Shown: positions 10,025 to 19,283, counted from the stretch's first letter. The stretch: 64,000 nucleotides of DNA from Cereibacter ovatus (GCF_900207575.1 NZ_OAOQ01000001.1:310001-374000), one strand, 5' to 3'. Notes: a model not told the origin generated them from the letters alone. Translations and numbers: made by a program.

Positions 10025-12391
10025 ATGGCGAAGCACCGGGCGAAACTGGCAGGGCGGGACCGCGGGCTGATCAGGCCGGCCACCGTGTCGGTGTTTCTGG
10101 GCATTGCGGCTGTCGGTGCCGGCGCCGCGCTGCCTGCGCTGGCGCAAAGCTATTCCTTCTCGAATGTGAAGGTCGAGGGCAACGAGCGTGTGGATGCCGG
10201 CACCGTTCTGGGATTTGCCCGGATCAATCGCGGGCAGGCGATCTCGGGCGGCGAGTTGAACGAGGCGTATCAGCGGCTTGCCGACTCGGGTCTGTTCCAG
10301 TCGGTCGAGGTCGTGCCGCAGGGTGGCACCCTTGTGATCCGGGTGCAGGAATATCCCACGATCAACATCATCAATTTCGAAGGCAACGCCCGGATCAAGG
10401 ACGACAAGCTGGCCGAACTGGTCAAGTCGCAGTCGCGCCGCGCCTATAACCCGTCTCAGGCCGAGGCCGACGCCGCCGCCATTACCGAAGCCTACCGCGT
10501 GCAGGGCCGCATCGCTGCGACCGTGACGCCCAAGATCATCCGCCGCGCCGGCAACCGCGTCGATCTGGTGTTTGACATCGTCGAGGGCAAGGTGGTCGAG
10601 ATCGAACGGCTGTCCTTCGTCGGCAACCGCTCGTATTCCGACCGCCGCCTGCGTCAGGTGCTGGAAACCAAGCAGGCGGGCCTTCTGCGCAGTGTCATCG
10701 CCTCGGACACCTTCATTGCCGAGCGGGTCGAGTTGGACAAACAGCTTCTGCGCGACTTTTACCTGTCGCGCGGCTTTGTCGATTTCCAGATCCTCGATGC
10801 CACCGCCGAGGTCACGCGCGAGCGTGATGCCTTCTTCCTGACCTTCACCATTCAGGAAGGCCAAAGCTACAGCTTCAACCGCATCGACGCCGTCAGCGAG
10901 ATCGACGGCCTTGATGCTGCCGATTTCCGCGACGCGCTGCGGGTTCGGTCGGGCGCGACCTATTCGCCCTCCGTGATCGAGAACAACATTGCCCGGCTCG
11001 AGTCGCTGGCGGTGCAGAAGGGGCTGAACTTCGTCCGGATCGAGCCTCGCATCACCCGGAACGAGCGCAACCAGACCCTTGATGTCACCTTCGCGCTGGT
11101 CCGCGGCGAGCGGATCTTTGTCGAACGGATCGACATCGAAGGCAACACCACCACGCTGGATCAGGTGGTTCGCCGCCAGTTCCGCACCGTCGAAGGCGAC
11201 CCCTTCAACCCGCGCGAAATCCGTCAGTCGGCCGAACGCATCCGGGCGCTGAACTATTTCTCGACCGCCGAGGTCAACACCGAGCCGGGGTCCAGCCCCG
11301 ATCAGGTGGTGGTCAATGTCGATGTGGAAGAACAGCCGACGGGCTCGCTCAGCTTCGGTGTCAGCTATGGCGTCAGCGCGGGCGTGGGCTTCAACATCGG
11401 CTTCTCGGAGCAGAACTTCCTGGGCCGCGGCCAGATCCTTGCGCTGGACGTCTCGACCGGGACCGACAACATCAACAGCCAGATCAACTTTGTCGAGCCG
11501 TTCTTCTTGGGCCGCGACCTGCGCTTCCGCTTCAACACCTATTACCGCGAGAGCGACAACGAAAACGCGCGCTACGACACCCGCAACATCGGCGTCTCGC
11601 CCTCGATCGAGTTTCCGATCAGCGAGAACGGCCGGATCGAGCTGCGCTATACCCTGTCGGAAGACAAGATCGACAATGTGGACGATGGCACCGGCGATAA
11701 TGGTGATGAATCCTCGATCATCCTTCAGAACGAGGCCGATCGCGGTCCGCTGATCCGCTCGTCGCTGGGCTACACCTATTCGTGGGATACCAACCGCGGC
11801 GGGCTGAACCCGACAGGGCGCAACCTGTTCCGCTTCAGTCAGGATTTCGCCGGTCTTGGCGGGGATGTGGAATATATCTCGACCACCGCGCTGGCGATGC
11901 ACGAACGCAAGGTCTGGAACGAGGATGTGACCCTGCGCGGCATCCTTGAAGGCGGTGTCCTGCACATGCTGGGCGACGATCCCAGCCGCGTGACCGACCG
12001 CTTCTTCGGCAATGGCAAGATCCGCGGCTTCGAGCCGAACGGGATCGGCCCGCGCGATCAGAACGTGAACAACGAAGACGCGCTGGGGGGCAACTATTTC
12101 GCCGTGGCGCGGCTGGAAGCCGACTTCCCGCTGGGTCTGCCCGAGGAATACGGGTTCACCGGGGGCGTGTTCCTTGATGCCGGGTCGGTCTGGAGTCTGG
12201 ATGACGTCGATGGCGGCAGCGACGGTTCGGAAGAAGTCGATGACGGCTTCAACCTGCGGTCGTCGGTCGGTGTCTCGGTGTTCTGGACAACGCCGATCGG
12301 GCCGCTGCGCTTCAACTTTGCCAAGGCGCTGGCCAAGGAAGATTACGACGAAGAGCAGGTGTTCGACCTGACGATCTCGACCAAGTTCTGA
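10025..12391 (+). CDS. bamA: Outer membrane protein assembly factor BamA
   Basis: Central component of the beta-barrel assembly machine in the outer membrane. The 788-residue protein carries a signal peptide ending near ALPALAQS and five POTRA domains across about residues 40-440 (for example VKVEGNERVDAGTVLGFARI and VERIDIEGNTTTLDQVVRRQ). The C-terminal 16-strand barrel contains the conserved RGF-type loop (GNGKIRGFEPNGIGPRD) and ends in phenylalanine (ISTKF). A TTGACA lies at 9961, but no convincing -10 box follows. The stop overlaps the start of the skp homologue (TGATG). Confidence 0.97.
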   Translation: MAKHRAKLAGRDRGLIRPATVSVFLGIAAVGAGAALPALAQSYSFSNVKVEGNERVDAGTVLGFARINRGQAISGGELNEAYQRLADSGLFQSVEVVPQGGTLVIRVQEYPTINIINFEGNARIKDDKLAELVKSQSRRAYNPSQAEADAAAITEAYRVQGRIAATVTPKIIRRAGNRVDLVFDIVEGKVVEIERLSFVGNRSYSDRRLRQVLETKQAGLLRSVIASDTFIAERVELDKQLLRDFYLSRGFVDFQILDATAEVTRERDAFFLTFTIQEGQSYSFNRIDAVSEIDGLDAADFRDALRVRSGATYSPSVIENNIARLESLAVQKGLNFVRIEPRITRNERNQTLDVTFALVRGERIFVERIDIEGNTTTLDQVVRRQFRTVEGDPFNPREIRQSAERIRALNYFSTAEVNTEPGSSPDQVVVNVDVEEQPTGSLSFGVSYGVSAGVGFNIGFSEQNFLGRGQILALDVSTGTDNINSQINFVEPFFLGRDLRFRFNTYYRESDNENARYDTRNIGVSPSIEFPISENGRIELRYTLSEDKIDNVDDGTGDNGDESSIILQNEADRGPLIRSSLGYTYSWDTNRGGLNPTGRNLFRFSQDFAGLGGDVEYISTTALAMHERKVWNEDVTLRGILEGGVLHMLGDDPSRVTDRFFGNGKIRGFEPNGIGPRDQNVNNEDALGGNYFAVARLEADFPLGLPEEYGFTGGVFLDAGSVWSLDDVDGGSDGSEEVDDGFNLRSSVGVSVFWTTPIGPLRFNFAKALAKEDYDEEQVFDLTISTKF

Positions 12392-12978
12392 TGCGGGCCG
12401 CGGCGTCAGCGGCGCTTGTGCTGGGTCTTGCCCTTTCGGGGGCGGCCGCGGCGCAGAGCGTTCCGCAACAGGCGCCGGCTGCGGTGGCGGTGATCGACCA
12501 GAACCGGCTGATCGCCGACAGCGCCTTGGGCCGCGAGATCGAGGCGCGGCTTCAGGCCGCATCTCGGACGCTGGTGGCTGAAAATCGCCAGATCGAGGCC
12601 GCGCTTGAGGAAGAGGAACGTCAGTTGACGGCGCGCCGCGCCAGCCTGCCGCAGGCCGAGTTCCAGACCCTTGCCGCCGAGTTCGATGCCCGCGTCGAAG
12701 CCATCCGCGAGGCGCAAGAGCTGAAGTCGCGCAGCCTTGCCCGTCAGCACGACGAAGAACGCCAGCGCCTGTTGCAACGCGCGGTGCCGATCCTTGCGCA
12801 ACTGATGAAGGACCGCGGGGCTGCGGTGCTTCTGGATCGCGGGGCGATTGTGTTGTCGCTGGAAGGTGCCGATCTGACAGACGCGGCGATTGCCGCACTT
12901 GATGCCCAGCGCGCGCCCGAAGCCGCTTCAGACGCCGCGCCCGCCGATCCGCCGGGCGGCGCCGGCGCCGCACCCTGA
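12391..12978 (+). CDS. OmpH/Skp family periplasmic chaperone
   Basis: Periplasmic chaperone that would escort unfolded outer-membrane proteins to BamA. The 195-residue protein has a Sec signal peptide ([14 protein letters not shown]), the family's start of the mature domain ([20 protein letters not shown]), a long charged coiled-coil region of about residues 50-130, and the ending [11 protein letters not shown] that is common in the family. A proline/alanine-rich tail of about 30 residues follows. It is translationally coupled to bamA. Confidence 0.9.
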   Translation: MRAAASAALVLGLALSGAAAAQSVPQQAPAAVAVIDQNRLIADSALGREIEARLQAASRTLVAENRQIEAALEEEERQLTARRASLPQAEFQTLAAEFDARVEAIREAQELKSRSLARQHDEERQRLLQRAVPILAQLMKDRGAAVLLDRGAIVLSLEGADLTDAAIAALDAQRAPEAASDAAPADPPGGAGAAP

Positions 12979-13064
12979 CCCCGGCGGCTTGCCCGCGTGC
13001 CCGCCGCTTGTTAGCAAGGTCGGCGGGGCGGCCAGCCTCCCTTACCCACGCCAAGGATTCCGCC

Positions 13065-13532
13065 ATGACCGAAGTTGCCGAAGCGCCGCTTTCCGCCGAC
13101 ATCCAGTTGATCCAGCGGATCCTTCCGCATCGCTACCCGTTCCTGCTTGTCGACAAGGTGCGCGACATCGTCCCGAACAATAGCGCGGTGGGGATCAAGA
13201 ACGTCACCATGAACGAGCCGCAGTTCACCGGCCATTTCCCCGGGATGCCGATCTTTCCGGGCGTGCAGATCATCGAGGCGCTGGCCCAGACCGCGGCCGT
13301 GCTGGTGGGTGTGTCGCACGATCTGGCCGACAAGGGGGTGAAGGTCTATTTCATGGGCATTGACGGCGCCAAGTTCCGCCGCAAGGTGGTGCCCGGCGAT
13401 GTGCTTGAGCTGAAGGTCACGGTGAAGCGCGGCGGCGGCAAGGTCTGGAAGTTCGAGGCCCGTGCCGAGGTCGAGGGCGAACTGGCCGCCGAGGCCGAGT
13501 TCACCGCCATGATGGACCTGCCGAAGGGCTGA
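13065..13532 (+). CDS. fabZ: 3-hydroxyacyl-[acyl-carrier-protein] dehydratase FabZ
   Basis: Dehydrates 3-hydroxyacyl-ACP in fatty acid synthesis and shares its substrate pool with LpxA. The 155-residue hot-dog-fold protein has [17 protein letters not shown] with the catalytic histidine, and the [20 protein letters not shown] helix with the catalytic glutamate. The ATG at 13065 follows CCAAGGA; longer in-frame starts upstream lack a ribosome-binding site. It directly precedes lpxA. Confidence 0.97.
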   Translation: MTEVAEAPLSADIQLIQRILPHRYPFLLVDKVRDIVPNNSAVGIKNVTMNEPQFTGHFPGMPIFPGVQIIEALAQTAAVLVGVSHDLADKGVKVYFMGIDGAKFRRKVVPGDVLELKVTVKRGGGKVWKFEARAEVEGELAAEAEFTAMMDLPKG

Positions 13533-13533
13533 A

Positions 13534-14319
13534 ATGATGGCCGAGATCCACCCCTCCGCAATCGTCGAGCCGGGCGCCGTAATCGGCGAGGGCTGCAAGA
13601 TCGGCCCCTTCGCCCTGATCGGCCCCGAGGTGACTTTGGGACGTGACGTGGTGGTGAAAAGCCATGCGGTCGTCACCGGCTGGACCGAGGTGGGCGAGGG
13701 CACGGTGATCTTCCCCTTCGCCGTGGTGGGCGAGGTGCCGCAGGATCTGAAATACCGTGGCGAGCGCACGCGGCTGATCGTCGGCGCCCGCTGCCGCATC
13801 CGCGAGGGGGCGACGCTGAACTGCGGCACCGAAGGCGGCGGCGGCGTGACGCGGGTGGGCGACGATTGTCTGCTGATGACCGGCGCCCATGTCGGCCATG
13901 ACGCGACGCTGGGCAACCGGGTGATCCTTGCCAATCAGGCCGCCATCGCCGGCCATTGCTGGATCGGCGACGATGTGATCGTGGGTGGCCTTTCGGGCGT
14001 GCATCAATGGGTGCGTGTGGGTCGCGGCGCGATCATCGGCGCGGTGACGATGGTCACGAACGATGTGCTGCCACATGGCCTTGTGCAGGCACCGCGCGGC
14101 GAGCTGGACGGGTTGAACCTTGTGGGGCTGAAGCGCCGCGGGGTCAGCCGGGCCGAGATCACCGCCCTGCGCGCCGCCTATCAGATGCTGGCGCAGGGCG
14201 AGGGCACCTTTCTGGACCGCGCCCGCCGCCTGTCCGAAGAAACCGACAGCCCGCATGTCCGCGAGATGACCGATTTCATCCTTGCGGCGTCCGACCGTTC
14301 TTTCCTGACCCCGCAATGA
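13534..14319 (+). CDS. lpxA: UDP-N-acetylglucosamine acyltransferase LpxA
   Basis: First step of lipid A synthesis, adding a 3-hydroxyacyl chain to UDP-GlcNAc. The 261-residue protein is a left-handed beta-helix with hexapeptide repeats (IHPSAIVEPGAVIGEGCKIG, LNCGTEGGGGVTRVGDDCLL) and the catalytic-histidine region around residue 119 (MTGAHVGHDATLGNRVILAN). The C-terminal helical domain begins with GLKRRGVSRAEI. It starts one base after the fabZ stop and overlaps lpxI by 4 bp. Confidence 0.97.
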   Translation: MMAEIHPSAIVEPGAVIGEGCKIGPFALIGPEVTLGRDVVVKSHAVVTGWTEVGEGTVIFPFAVVGEVPQDLKYRGERTRLIVGARCRIREGATLNCGTEGGGGVTRVGDDCLLMTGAHVGHDATLGNRVILANQAAIAGHCWIGDDVIVGGLSGVHQWVRVGRGAIIGAVTMVTNDVLPHGLVQAPRGELDGLNLVGLKRRGVSRAEITALRAAYQMLAQGEGTFLDRARRLSEETDSPHVREMTDFILAASDRSFLTPQ

Positions 14320-15134
14320 GCGGCCTGACAGCCCTTGTCGCCGGCGCGGGCGCGCTGCCCCGGCATCTGGCGCAGGCGCTGCGGCAGGCGGGCGAGGCGC
14401 CTCTGGTGGCGGCGCTGGATGGCTTTGCGCCCGAGGGGCTGGCCCCTGACCTGACCTTCCGGGTCGAGCGTCTGGTGCCCTTTCTGCGCGAACTTGAAGC
14501 GCGCGGTGTCTCTCGTGTCACCTTTGCCGGCGCGGTCAGCCGGCCGCGGCTTGATCCGGCGCTGTTCGATCCGATGACGGCGCAGATGGTGCCGCGGCTG
14601 ATCGGGGCGATGCAGGCGGGCGACGATGCCACGCTGCGCGCGGTGATCGGCATTTTCGAGGACGCAGGTTTCGCCGTGGCCGGTCTGGCCGAGATCGCGC
14701 CCGCGCTGGTGCCGGGGGCGGGGGTGCTGTGCGGGGCGCCCTCGGACGCGGACCGTCGCGATGCGGCGCGGGCGGCGGCCATTGTCGCGGCGCTGGGTGC
14801 GGTGGATGTCGGGCAGGGCGCGGTGGTGGCGCAGGGCCTGTGCCTTGCGGTCGAGGCGTTGCCGGGCACCGATGCCATGCTGGACTGGGTGGCCGCGACC
14901 GCGCGGCGGCCCGATCCCGCGGGGGCGAAGGGCGTGCTTTACAAGGCGCCGAAGCCCGGACAGGATCGGCGGATCGACCTGCCGGCGCTGGGTCCGGCCA
15001 GCGTGCGCCGTGCGGCCGCCGCGGGCCTTGCCGGCATCGCATGGCAAGCGGGGGGCGTCGTCCTGCTGGACCGCGACGCCATGCTGGCCGAGGCTGCCGC
15101 GGCGGGCCTGTTCCTGTGGGCAAGAGAGCCATGA
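14316..15134 (+). CDS. lpxI: UDP-2,3-diacylglucosamine pyrophosphatase LpxI
   Basis: Hydrolyses UDP-2,3-diacylglucosamine to lipid X. LpxI is the alphaproteobacterial replacement for LpxH. The 272-residue protein begins with the family-typical LVAGAGALPRHLAQALRQAG and contains VTFAGAVSRPRLD, the GDDATLRAVIGIFEDAGF stretch, and a C-terminal KAPKPGQDRRIDLPALGP region that matches the LpxI_C domain. It overlaps both lpxA and lpxB by 4 bp, giving a tightly coupled lpxA-lpxI-lpxB unit. Confidence 0.95.
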   Translation: MSGLTALVAGAGALPRHLAQALRQAGEAPLVAALDGFAPEGLAPDLTFRVERLVPFLRELEARGVSRVTFAGAVSRPRLDPALFDPMTAQMVPRLIGAMQAGDDATLRAVIGIFEDAGFAVAGLAEIAPALVPGAGVLCGAPSDADRRDAARAAAIVAALGAVDVGQGAVVAQGLCLAVEALPGTDAMLDWVAATARRPDPAGAKGVLYKAPKPGQDRRIDLPALGPASVRRAAAAGLAGIAWQAGGVVLLDRDAMLAEAAAAGLFLWAREP

Positions 15135-16270
15135 AGATTTTCCTGATCGCCGGCGAACCCTCTGGCGACCGTCTGGGCGGCGCGCTGATGGCAGGGTTGG
15201 CACAGCTTGCGCCGGGGACCGGCTTTGCCGGCATCGGCGGCCCTGCGATGCAGGCGCAGGGGCTGGACAGCCTGTTCCCGATGCAGGAATTGTCGGTGAT
15301 GGGTCTGGCCGAGATCCTGCCGAAATATTTCGCCCTGAAGCGCCGGGTGCGCGAGGCGGCGGCGGCCTGTCTGGCCTCGGGCGCCGAGGCGCTGGTGACC
15401 ATCGACAGCCCCGATTTCTGTCTGCGGGTCGCGGCGCTGGTGAAACGCGCCAATCCGCAGATCCGCACCATCCATTATGTGGCGCCTTCGGTCTGGGCGT
15501 GGCGGCCGGGGCGGGCGGCGAAGATGGCGCGCCACATCGATCACGTTCTGGCGCTGTTGCCGTTCGAGCCGCCCTACATGACCGCCGCCGGCATGAGTTG
15601 CGATTTCGTCGGCCACCCGGTCGTGGCCGAGCCTCTGGCAAGCCCGGCCGAGGCCGCCCTGCTGCGTGACCGGCTGGCCACCGGGCCGGTGCTGCTGGCG
15701 CTGCCCGGATCGCGGCGGTCCGAAGTGACACGGTTGGCCCCGGTCTTTGCCGATGTGCTGGCCAAGATCCGCCACCGCCATCCGGGTCTGACGGTGCTGG
15801 TGCCCACCGTGCCGCATCTGGCCGATCTGGTGCGCGAACAGGTGGCGGGCTGGCCGGTGCATCCGCTGGTGATCGAGGATGCCGAACGCAAGCGCGCGGC
15901 CTTTGCCGCGGCCGATCTGGCGCTGGCGGCCTCGGGGACGGTGTCGCTGGAACTGGCGGCCAATGGTGTGCCGATGGTGATCGGCTATGACATGAACCCG
16001 GTCAGCATGTGGCTGATCTCGCGTCTGGCGCGGATCGATACGGTGACGCTGGTCAATCTGGTGTCCGACAGCCGGGTGGTGCCCGAATTTCTGGGCCCGC
16101 GCTGCAAGGCCGATCTGATCGCGTCTGCGCTGCTGGCGCTGCTGGATGATCCGGGGGCGCGGTCGGCGCAACTGGCGGCGATGGATCTGACGATGGACCG
16201 CCTTGGCCGCGGTGGCGAGGCGCCGGGCCTGCGCGCCGCGCGGTCGGTTCTGGCGGCGCTGGGGCGTTGA
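15131..16270 (+). CDS. lpxB: Lipid-A-disaccharide synthase
   Basis: Condenses lipid X with UDP-diacylglucosamine to form the lipid A disaccharide. The 379-residue GT-B glycosyltransferase starts IFLIAGEPSGDRLGGALMAG and contains IDSPDFCLRVA, HYVAPSVWAWRPGRA, FVGHPVV, LALPGSRRSEV and the C-terminal SGTVSLELAANGVPMVIGY, all standard LpxB landmarks. It ends the lpx unit, 31 bp before the ABC-F gene. Confidence 0.97.
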   Translation: MKIFLIAGEPSGDRLGGALMAGLAQLAPGTGFAGIGGPAMQAQGLDSLFPMQELSVMGLAEILPKYFALKRRVREAAAACLASGAEALVTIDSPDFCLRVAALVKRANPQIRTIHYVAPSVWAWRPGRAAKMARHIDHVLALLPFEPPYMTAAGMSCDFVGHPVVAEPLASPAEAALLRDRLATGPVLLALPGSRRSEVTRLAPVFADVLAKIRHRHPGLTVLVPTVPHLADLVREQVAGWPVHPLVIEDAERKRAAFAAADLALAASGTVSLELAANGVPMVIGYDMNPVSMWLISRLARIDTVTLVNLVSDSRVVPEFLGPRCKADLIASALLALLDDPGARSAQLAAMDLTMDRLGRGGEAPGLRAARSVLAALGR

Positions 16271-16301
16271 CGGCGCCGCGTGGCCCCTGTAGCGGACGGG
16301 C

Positions 16302-18116
16302 ATGGCACGCGCACCCCTTCTTCAGCTTTCCGGCATCTCTCTGACCTTCGGCGGCGATCCCGTCTTTGACGGGCTGGACCTGACGGTTCAGCCGCAGGAC
16401 CGGGTGGCCCTTGTCGGCCGCAACGGATCGGGCAAATCCACGCTTCTGAAGGTGATGGCCGGTCTGGTCGAGCCTGACCGGGGCGAACGGGTGGTGCCGG
16501 CCGGCACCTCGGTCGGCTATATGGAGCAAGACCCCGGGATGGAGGGCTTTGCCACGCTGGGCGACTATGCCGCCTCGGGGCTTGCGCATGGCGAGGAATA
16601 TCGCGTCGAAATGGTGGCCGAGGGGCTGAAGTTCCGCCCCGAGACCCCGGTTGCCACCGCCTCGGGCGGCGAGAGGCGGCGGGCGGCGCTGGCCAAGCTG
16701 ATGGCCGAGGCGCCCGATCTGATGCTGCTGGACGAGCCGACGAACCATCTGGATATTCAGGCGATCCAATGGCTTGAGGCGCAACTGGCCGAGACGCGGG
16801 CGGCCTTCGTGCTGATCAGCCACGACCGCGCCTTCCTGCGGGCGCTGACGCGCGCAACGCTGTGGATCGATCGTGGTCAGGTGCGCCGGCGCGAGGCGGG
16901 CTTTGAAGGATTCGAGGACTGGCGCGAACAGATCTGGGCCGAAGAGGACGATCAGCGCCACAAGCTGGACCGCAAGATCAAGGCCGAGGCCCGCTGGGCG
17001 GTCGAAGGCATCTCGGCGCGCCGAAAGCGCAATCAGGGCCGCCTGCGGGCGCTGGCCGCCATGCGCGAGGAACGCCGCGCCCAGATCCGCCGGCAAGGCA
17101 CCGCCGCGATGGAGCTGGAAGCCGGCCCGATGTCGGGCAAGAAGGTGATCGAGGCGCAGGGCATCACCAAGGCGTTCGATGGCCAGCCGATCATCCGCGA
17201 CTTTTCGCTGCGCATCCTGCGTGGCGACCGGGTGGCCTTCGTCGGCCCGAACGGGGTGGGCAAGACCACGCTGCTGAAGCTGTTGACCGGGGAACTGGCG
17301 CCCGATGCGGGCACGGTCACGCTGGGCACCAACCTTCAGGTGGCGGTGTTCGACCAGACCCGGGCGCAGCTTGATCCCGATGCCAGCCTCTGGGACAGCC
17401 TGACCTCCGATCCTGCGATGCGGGTGTCTGGCCAGCAGGATCAGGTGATGGTGCGCGGGGTACCGCGGCATGTGGTGGGCTATCTCAAGGATTTCCTGTT
17501 CGACGAACGGCAGGCCCGCGCGCCGGTGCGCTCGCTTTCGGGCGGCGAAAAGGCGCGGCTGCTGCTGGCGCGGATCATGGCGCAAGAGTCGAACCTGTTG
17601 ATCCTGGACGAGCCGACAAACGATCTGGATGTCGAAACGCTGGATCTGTTGCAGGACATTCTGGGCGATTACGATGGCACGGTGCTGCTGGTCAGCCACG
17701 ATCGCGATTTCATCGACCGGGTGGCGACGACGACGGTGGCGCTGGAAGGGCAGGGCCGGGCCACGGTCTATGCTGGCGGCTGGACCGATCATCTGGCGCA
17801 ACGCCCCGAGCCGGCCGAGCCCGCCGCCGCGTCGCGTCCCGAGGCGGCGAAACCGGCCGCCGCCCGTCCCGAGGCGCGCAAACCCGCCGAGGGCCTGACC
17901 TTCACCGAGCGCAAGCGCCTTGAGGCGCTGCCCGCGATCATCGAGCGGCTGGAAGCCGAGATTGCCAAACTGACCGAGTTCCTGTCGGCCGACGATCTGT
18001 TCACGCGCGAGCCGGCAAAGTTCCGCAAGGCGACCGAGGCGCTGGCCGAGCGGCAGTCCCAGCTTTCCGCCGCCGAGGACGAATGGCTGACCCTTGAAGG
18101 CAAGGCTCAAGGTTGA
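16302..18116 (+). CDS. ABC-F family ATPase (Uup/Ettlike type)
   Basis: Soluble protein of 604 residues with two fused ATP-binding domains and no membrane segments, as in ABC-F translation factors. Domain 1 has GRNGSGKSTLL, the signature ASGGERRRAALA and LLDEPTNHLD; domain 2 has GPNGVGKTTLL, SGGEKARLLLA and LILDEPTNDLD. A linker of about 80 residues rich in Arg/Lys separates them (RKIKAEARWAVEGISARRKR). A Pro/Ala-rich hinge and a C-terminal coiled coil (ERLEAEIAKLTEFL) match the Uup subtype. Members act on ribosomes or on branched DNA; the role here is not established. Confidence 0.9.
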   Translation: MARAPLLQLSGISLTFGGDPVFDGLDLTVQPQDRVALVGRNGSGKSTLLKVMAGLVEPDRGERVVPAGTSVGYMEQDPGMEGFATLGDYAASGLAHGEEYRVEMVAEGLKFRPETPVATASGGERRRAALAKLMAEAPDLMLLDEPTNHLDIQAIQWLEAQLAETRAAFVLISHDRAFLRALTRATLWIDRGQVRRREAGFEGFEDWREQIWAEEDDQRHKLDRKIKAEARWAVEGISARRKRNQGRLRALAAMREERRAQIRRQGTAAMELEAGPMSGKKVIEAQGITKAFDGQPIIRDFSLRILRGDRVAFVGPNGVGKTTLLKLLTGELAPDAGTVTLGTNLQVAVFDQTRAQLDPDASLWDSLTSDPAMRVSGQQDQVMVRGVPRHVVGYLKDFLFDERQARAPVRSLSGGEKARLLLARIMAQESNLLILDEPTNDLDVETLDLLQDILGDYDGTVLLVSHDRDFIDRVATTTVALEGQGRATVYAGGWTDHLAQRPEPAEPAAASRPEAAKPAAARPEARKPAEGLTFTERKRLEALPAIIERLEAEIAKLTEFLSADDLFTREPAKFRKATEALAERQSQLSAAEDEWLTLEGKAQG

Positions 18117-18318
18117 AGTTTTTCAGTCACAGATTGAGCCAAAACTTGCCGATTTGAGGGTTAAGCCAATTCACCAAGCCGTGAGTCATGCTAGTTTTCA
18201 ACCACGGATAATATAGGTTCGCTGCACGGCAGCGGCGCCGACCGTCGCCCGTCAACGAAATCGCCGTGCCGCCCGTAGTGAAGCAGTGCGGCGGCCGTGA
18301 CATGTATTGGAGACAGAG
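18117..18318 (+). promoter_or_regulatory. AT-richer upstream region of the outer-membrane protein gene
   Basis: A gap of 202 bp, visibly richer in A and T than its surroundings, separates the ABC-F gene from the porin-like gene. It contains ATAATATAGG near 18208-18217, which could be a -10 region, but no matching -35 is evident. No gene is visible here. Confidence 0.3.
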
Positions 18319-18912
18319 ATGAAACGGATTGCAGCGATTGCTCTGGGTGGTCTTCTTGCCACGCCGGCCCTTGCCGGTGGCCCGGTCAATGTAGTCGAAG
18401 AACCCGCGGTGGCCCCGGCGCCTGTCATGGCTGCGCCTTCGATCGACTGGACCGGCTTCTATGCGGGTGGCGAACTGGGCTATGGCGATGTCGACACCGG
18501 CGGCGTGCTGGGCGATGGCGACGGCCCGGTGGGCGGCATCCTGGCTGGCTATCGCTATGATTTCGGCCGCGCCGTTGTCGGTGCCGAACTGTCGTATGAC
18601 ATCACCGGCGGCGATCTTGACGGGTATGAGGTCGACAATCTTGCCCGCTTGAAACTGATGGCGGGCGGCGAAGTGGGTGAGCGCGGCCTGCTGTATGCCA
18701 CGGCTGGCAGCGCATGGGCTGACATCAGCGCCCCCGATGGTGATGATCTCAGCGACAACGGCTGGTTCTATGGTATCGGCTATGACCACATGCTGAACGA
18801 CCAATGGTTCCTTGGCGCCGAGCTGTTGCGCCATGAGTTCAACGACTTTGACGACACCGGCGCCGATGTCGATGCCAACACGCTGCAACTGCGTGCGGCC
18901 TACCGCTTCTGA
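18319..18912 (+). CDS. Outer membrane beta-barrel protein, small porin-like family
   Basis: A 197-residue protein with a Sec signal (MKRIAAIALGGLLATPALAG) and a short Pro/Ala/Val linker. An eight-strand-type barrel follows that begins IDWTGFYAGGELGYGDVDTG, the usual opening of the Omp25/opacity-like family, and ends with ...LRAAYRF, the terminal phenylalanine expected of BamA clients. Codon use is strong and regular, suggesting good expression. It is a single-gene unit closed by a strong terminator just downstream. Function beyond a surface or structural protein is unknown. Confidence 0.88.
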   Translation: MKRIAAIALGGLLATPALAGGPVNVVEEPAVAPAPVMAAPSIDWTGFYAGGELGYGDVDTGGVLGDGDGPVGGILAGYRYDFGRAVVGAELSYDITGGDLDGYEVDNLARLKLMAGGEVGERGLLYATAGSAWADISAPDGDDLSDNGWFYGIGYDHMLNDQWFLGAELLRHEFNDFDDTGADVDANTLQLRAAYRF

Positions 18913-18930
18913 CATCTGTGCATCCGGGAC

Positions 18931-18957
18931 GGGGCGCGGATCTTCCGCGCCCCTTTT
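18931..18957 (+). terminator. Intrinsic terminator, probably bidirectional
   Basis: A perfect 10-bp stem (GGGGCGCGGA / TCCGCGCCCC) with a TCT loop is followed by TTTT, starting 18 bp after the porin-like gene. On the minus strand it is preceded by AAAA and directly follows the stop of a possible small minus-strand gene. Confidence 0.85.
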
Positions 18958-19159
18958 CATGTCCGCAGATCGGCAATCATCTTCGGGATCACCATCACCT
19001 CGTCGCCGGTGCGGTCGAACGGGGCGAGTGGACGCCGGATCACGCCGCGGCATGTGAGGGGGGCACGGTGGGCCCGGCCGTCGTCGTTGATCCGGGCCGG
19101 CAGCCCGTGTGGTGGTCAGCCGTGCGCGTCGACCGGGGCCGAGGATCGTCGTGGTTCAT
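18957..19159 (-). pseudogene. Possible small minus-strand gene, apparently frameshifted
   Basis: Seen on the minus strand: an ATG at 19159 preceded by GGAAGGGG at ideal spacing opens MNHDDPRPRSTRTADHH. One frame over, the sequence GLPARINDDGRAHRAPL leads into ...RRPLAPFDRTGDEVMVIPK and ends at a TGA at 18957-18959. That TGA abuts the terminator shared with the porin-like gene. A single-base shift near 19107-19115 would join the two parts into a protein of about 66 residues. Both parts have codon choice typical of the surroundings, but neither frame alone is complete. It could be a decayed gene, a sequencing error or chance; the family is not recognised. Confidence 0.35.
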
Positions 19160-19246
19160 CTGACGCCCCTTCCGGGGCAAAGCGTGGCCGGCGCCCCTGT
19201 GAAATGAAACTTGTCGGCAAGGCTCTTGTCGCGCCGACAGGTTGCT

Positions 19247-19283
19247 TGATATATGGCGCAATATCAGATAGTTTGCCTGATAT
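19247..19283 (+). promoter_or_regulatory. Likely Lrp-type operator: three TGATAT/ATATCA half-sites
   Basis: TGATAT at 19247-19252, ATATCA at 19261-19266 and TGATAT at 19278-19283 form two overlapping inverted repeats (arms ATATCAG/CTGATAT at 19261-19267 and 19277-19283). The last half-site overlaps the start codon of the Lrp-type gene. The position fits autoregulation of the regulator and the exporter behind it. Confidence 0.5.

Noticed and set aside
9902-13102. A 1066-codon open frame on the minus strand opposite bamA and skp
   Set aside because: It is the antisense shadow of two genes with clear domains; its translation is His/Arg/Asp-rich with no family features, a common artefact of high-GC codon bias.
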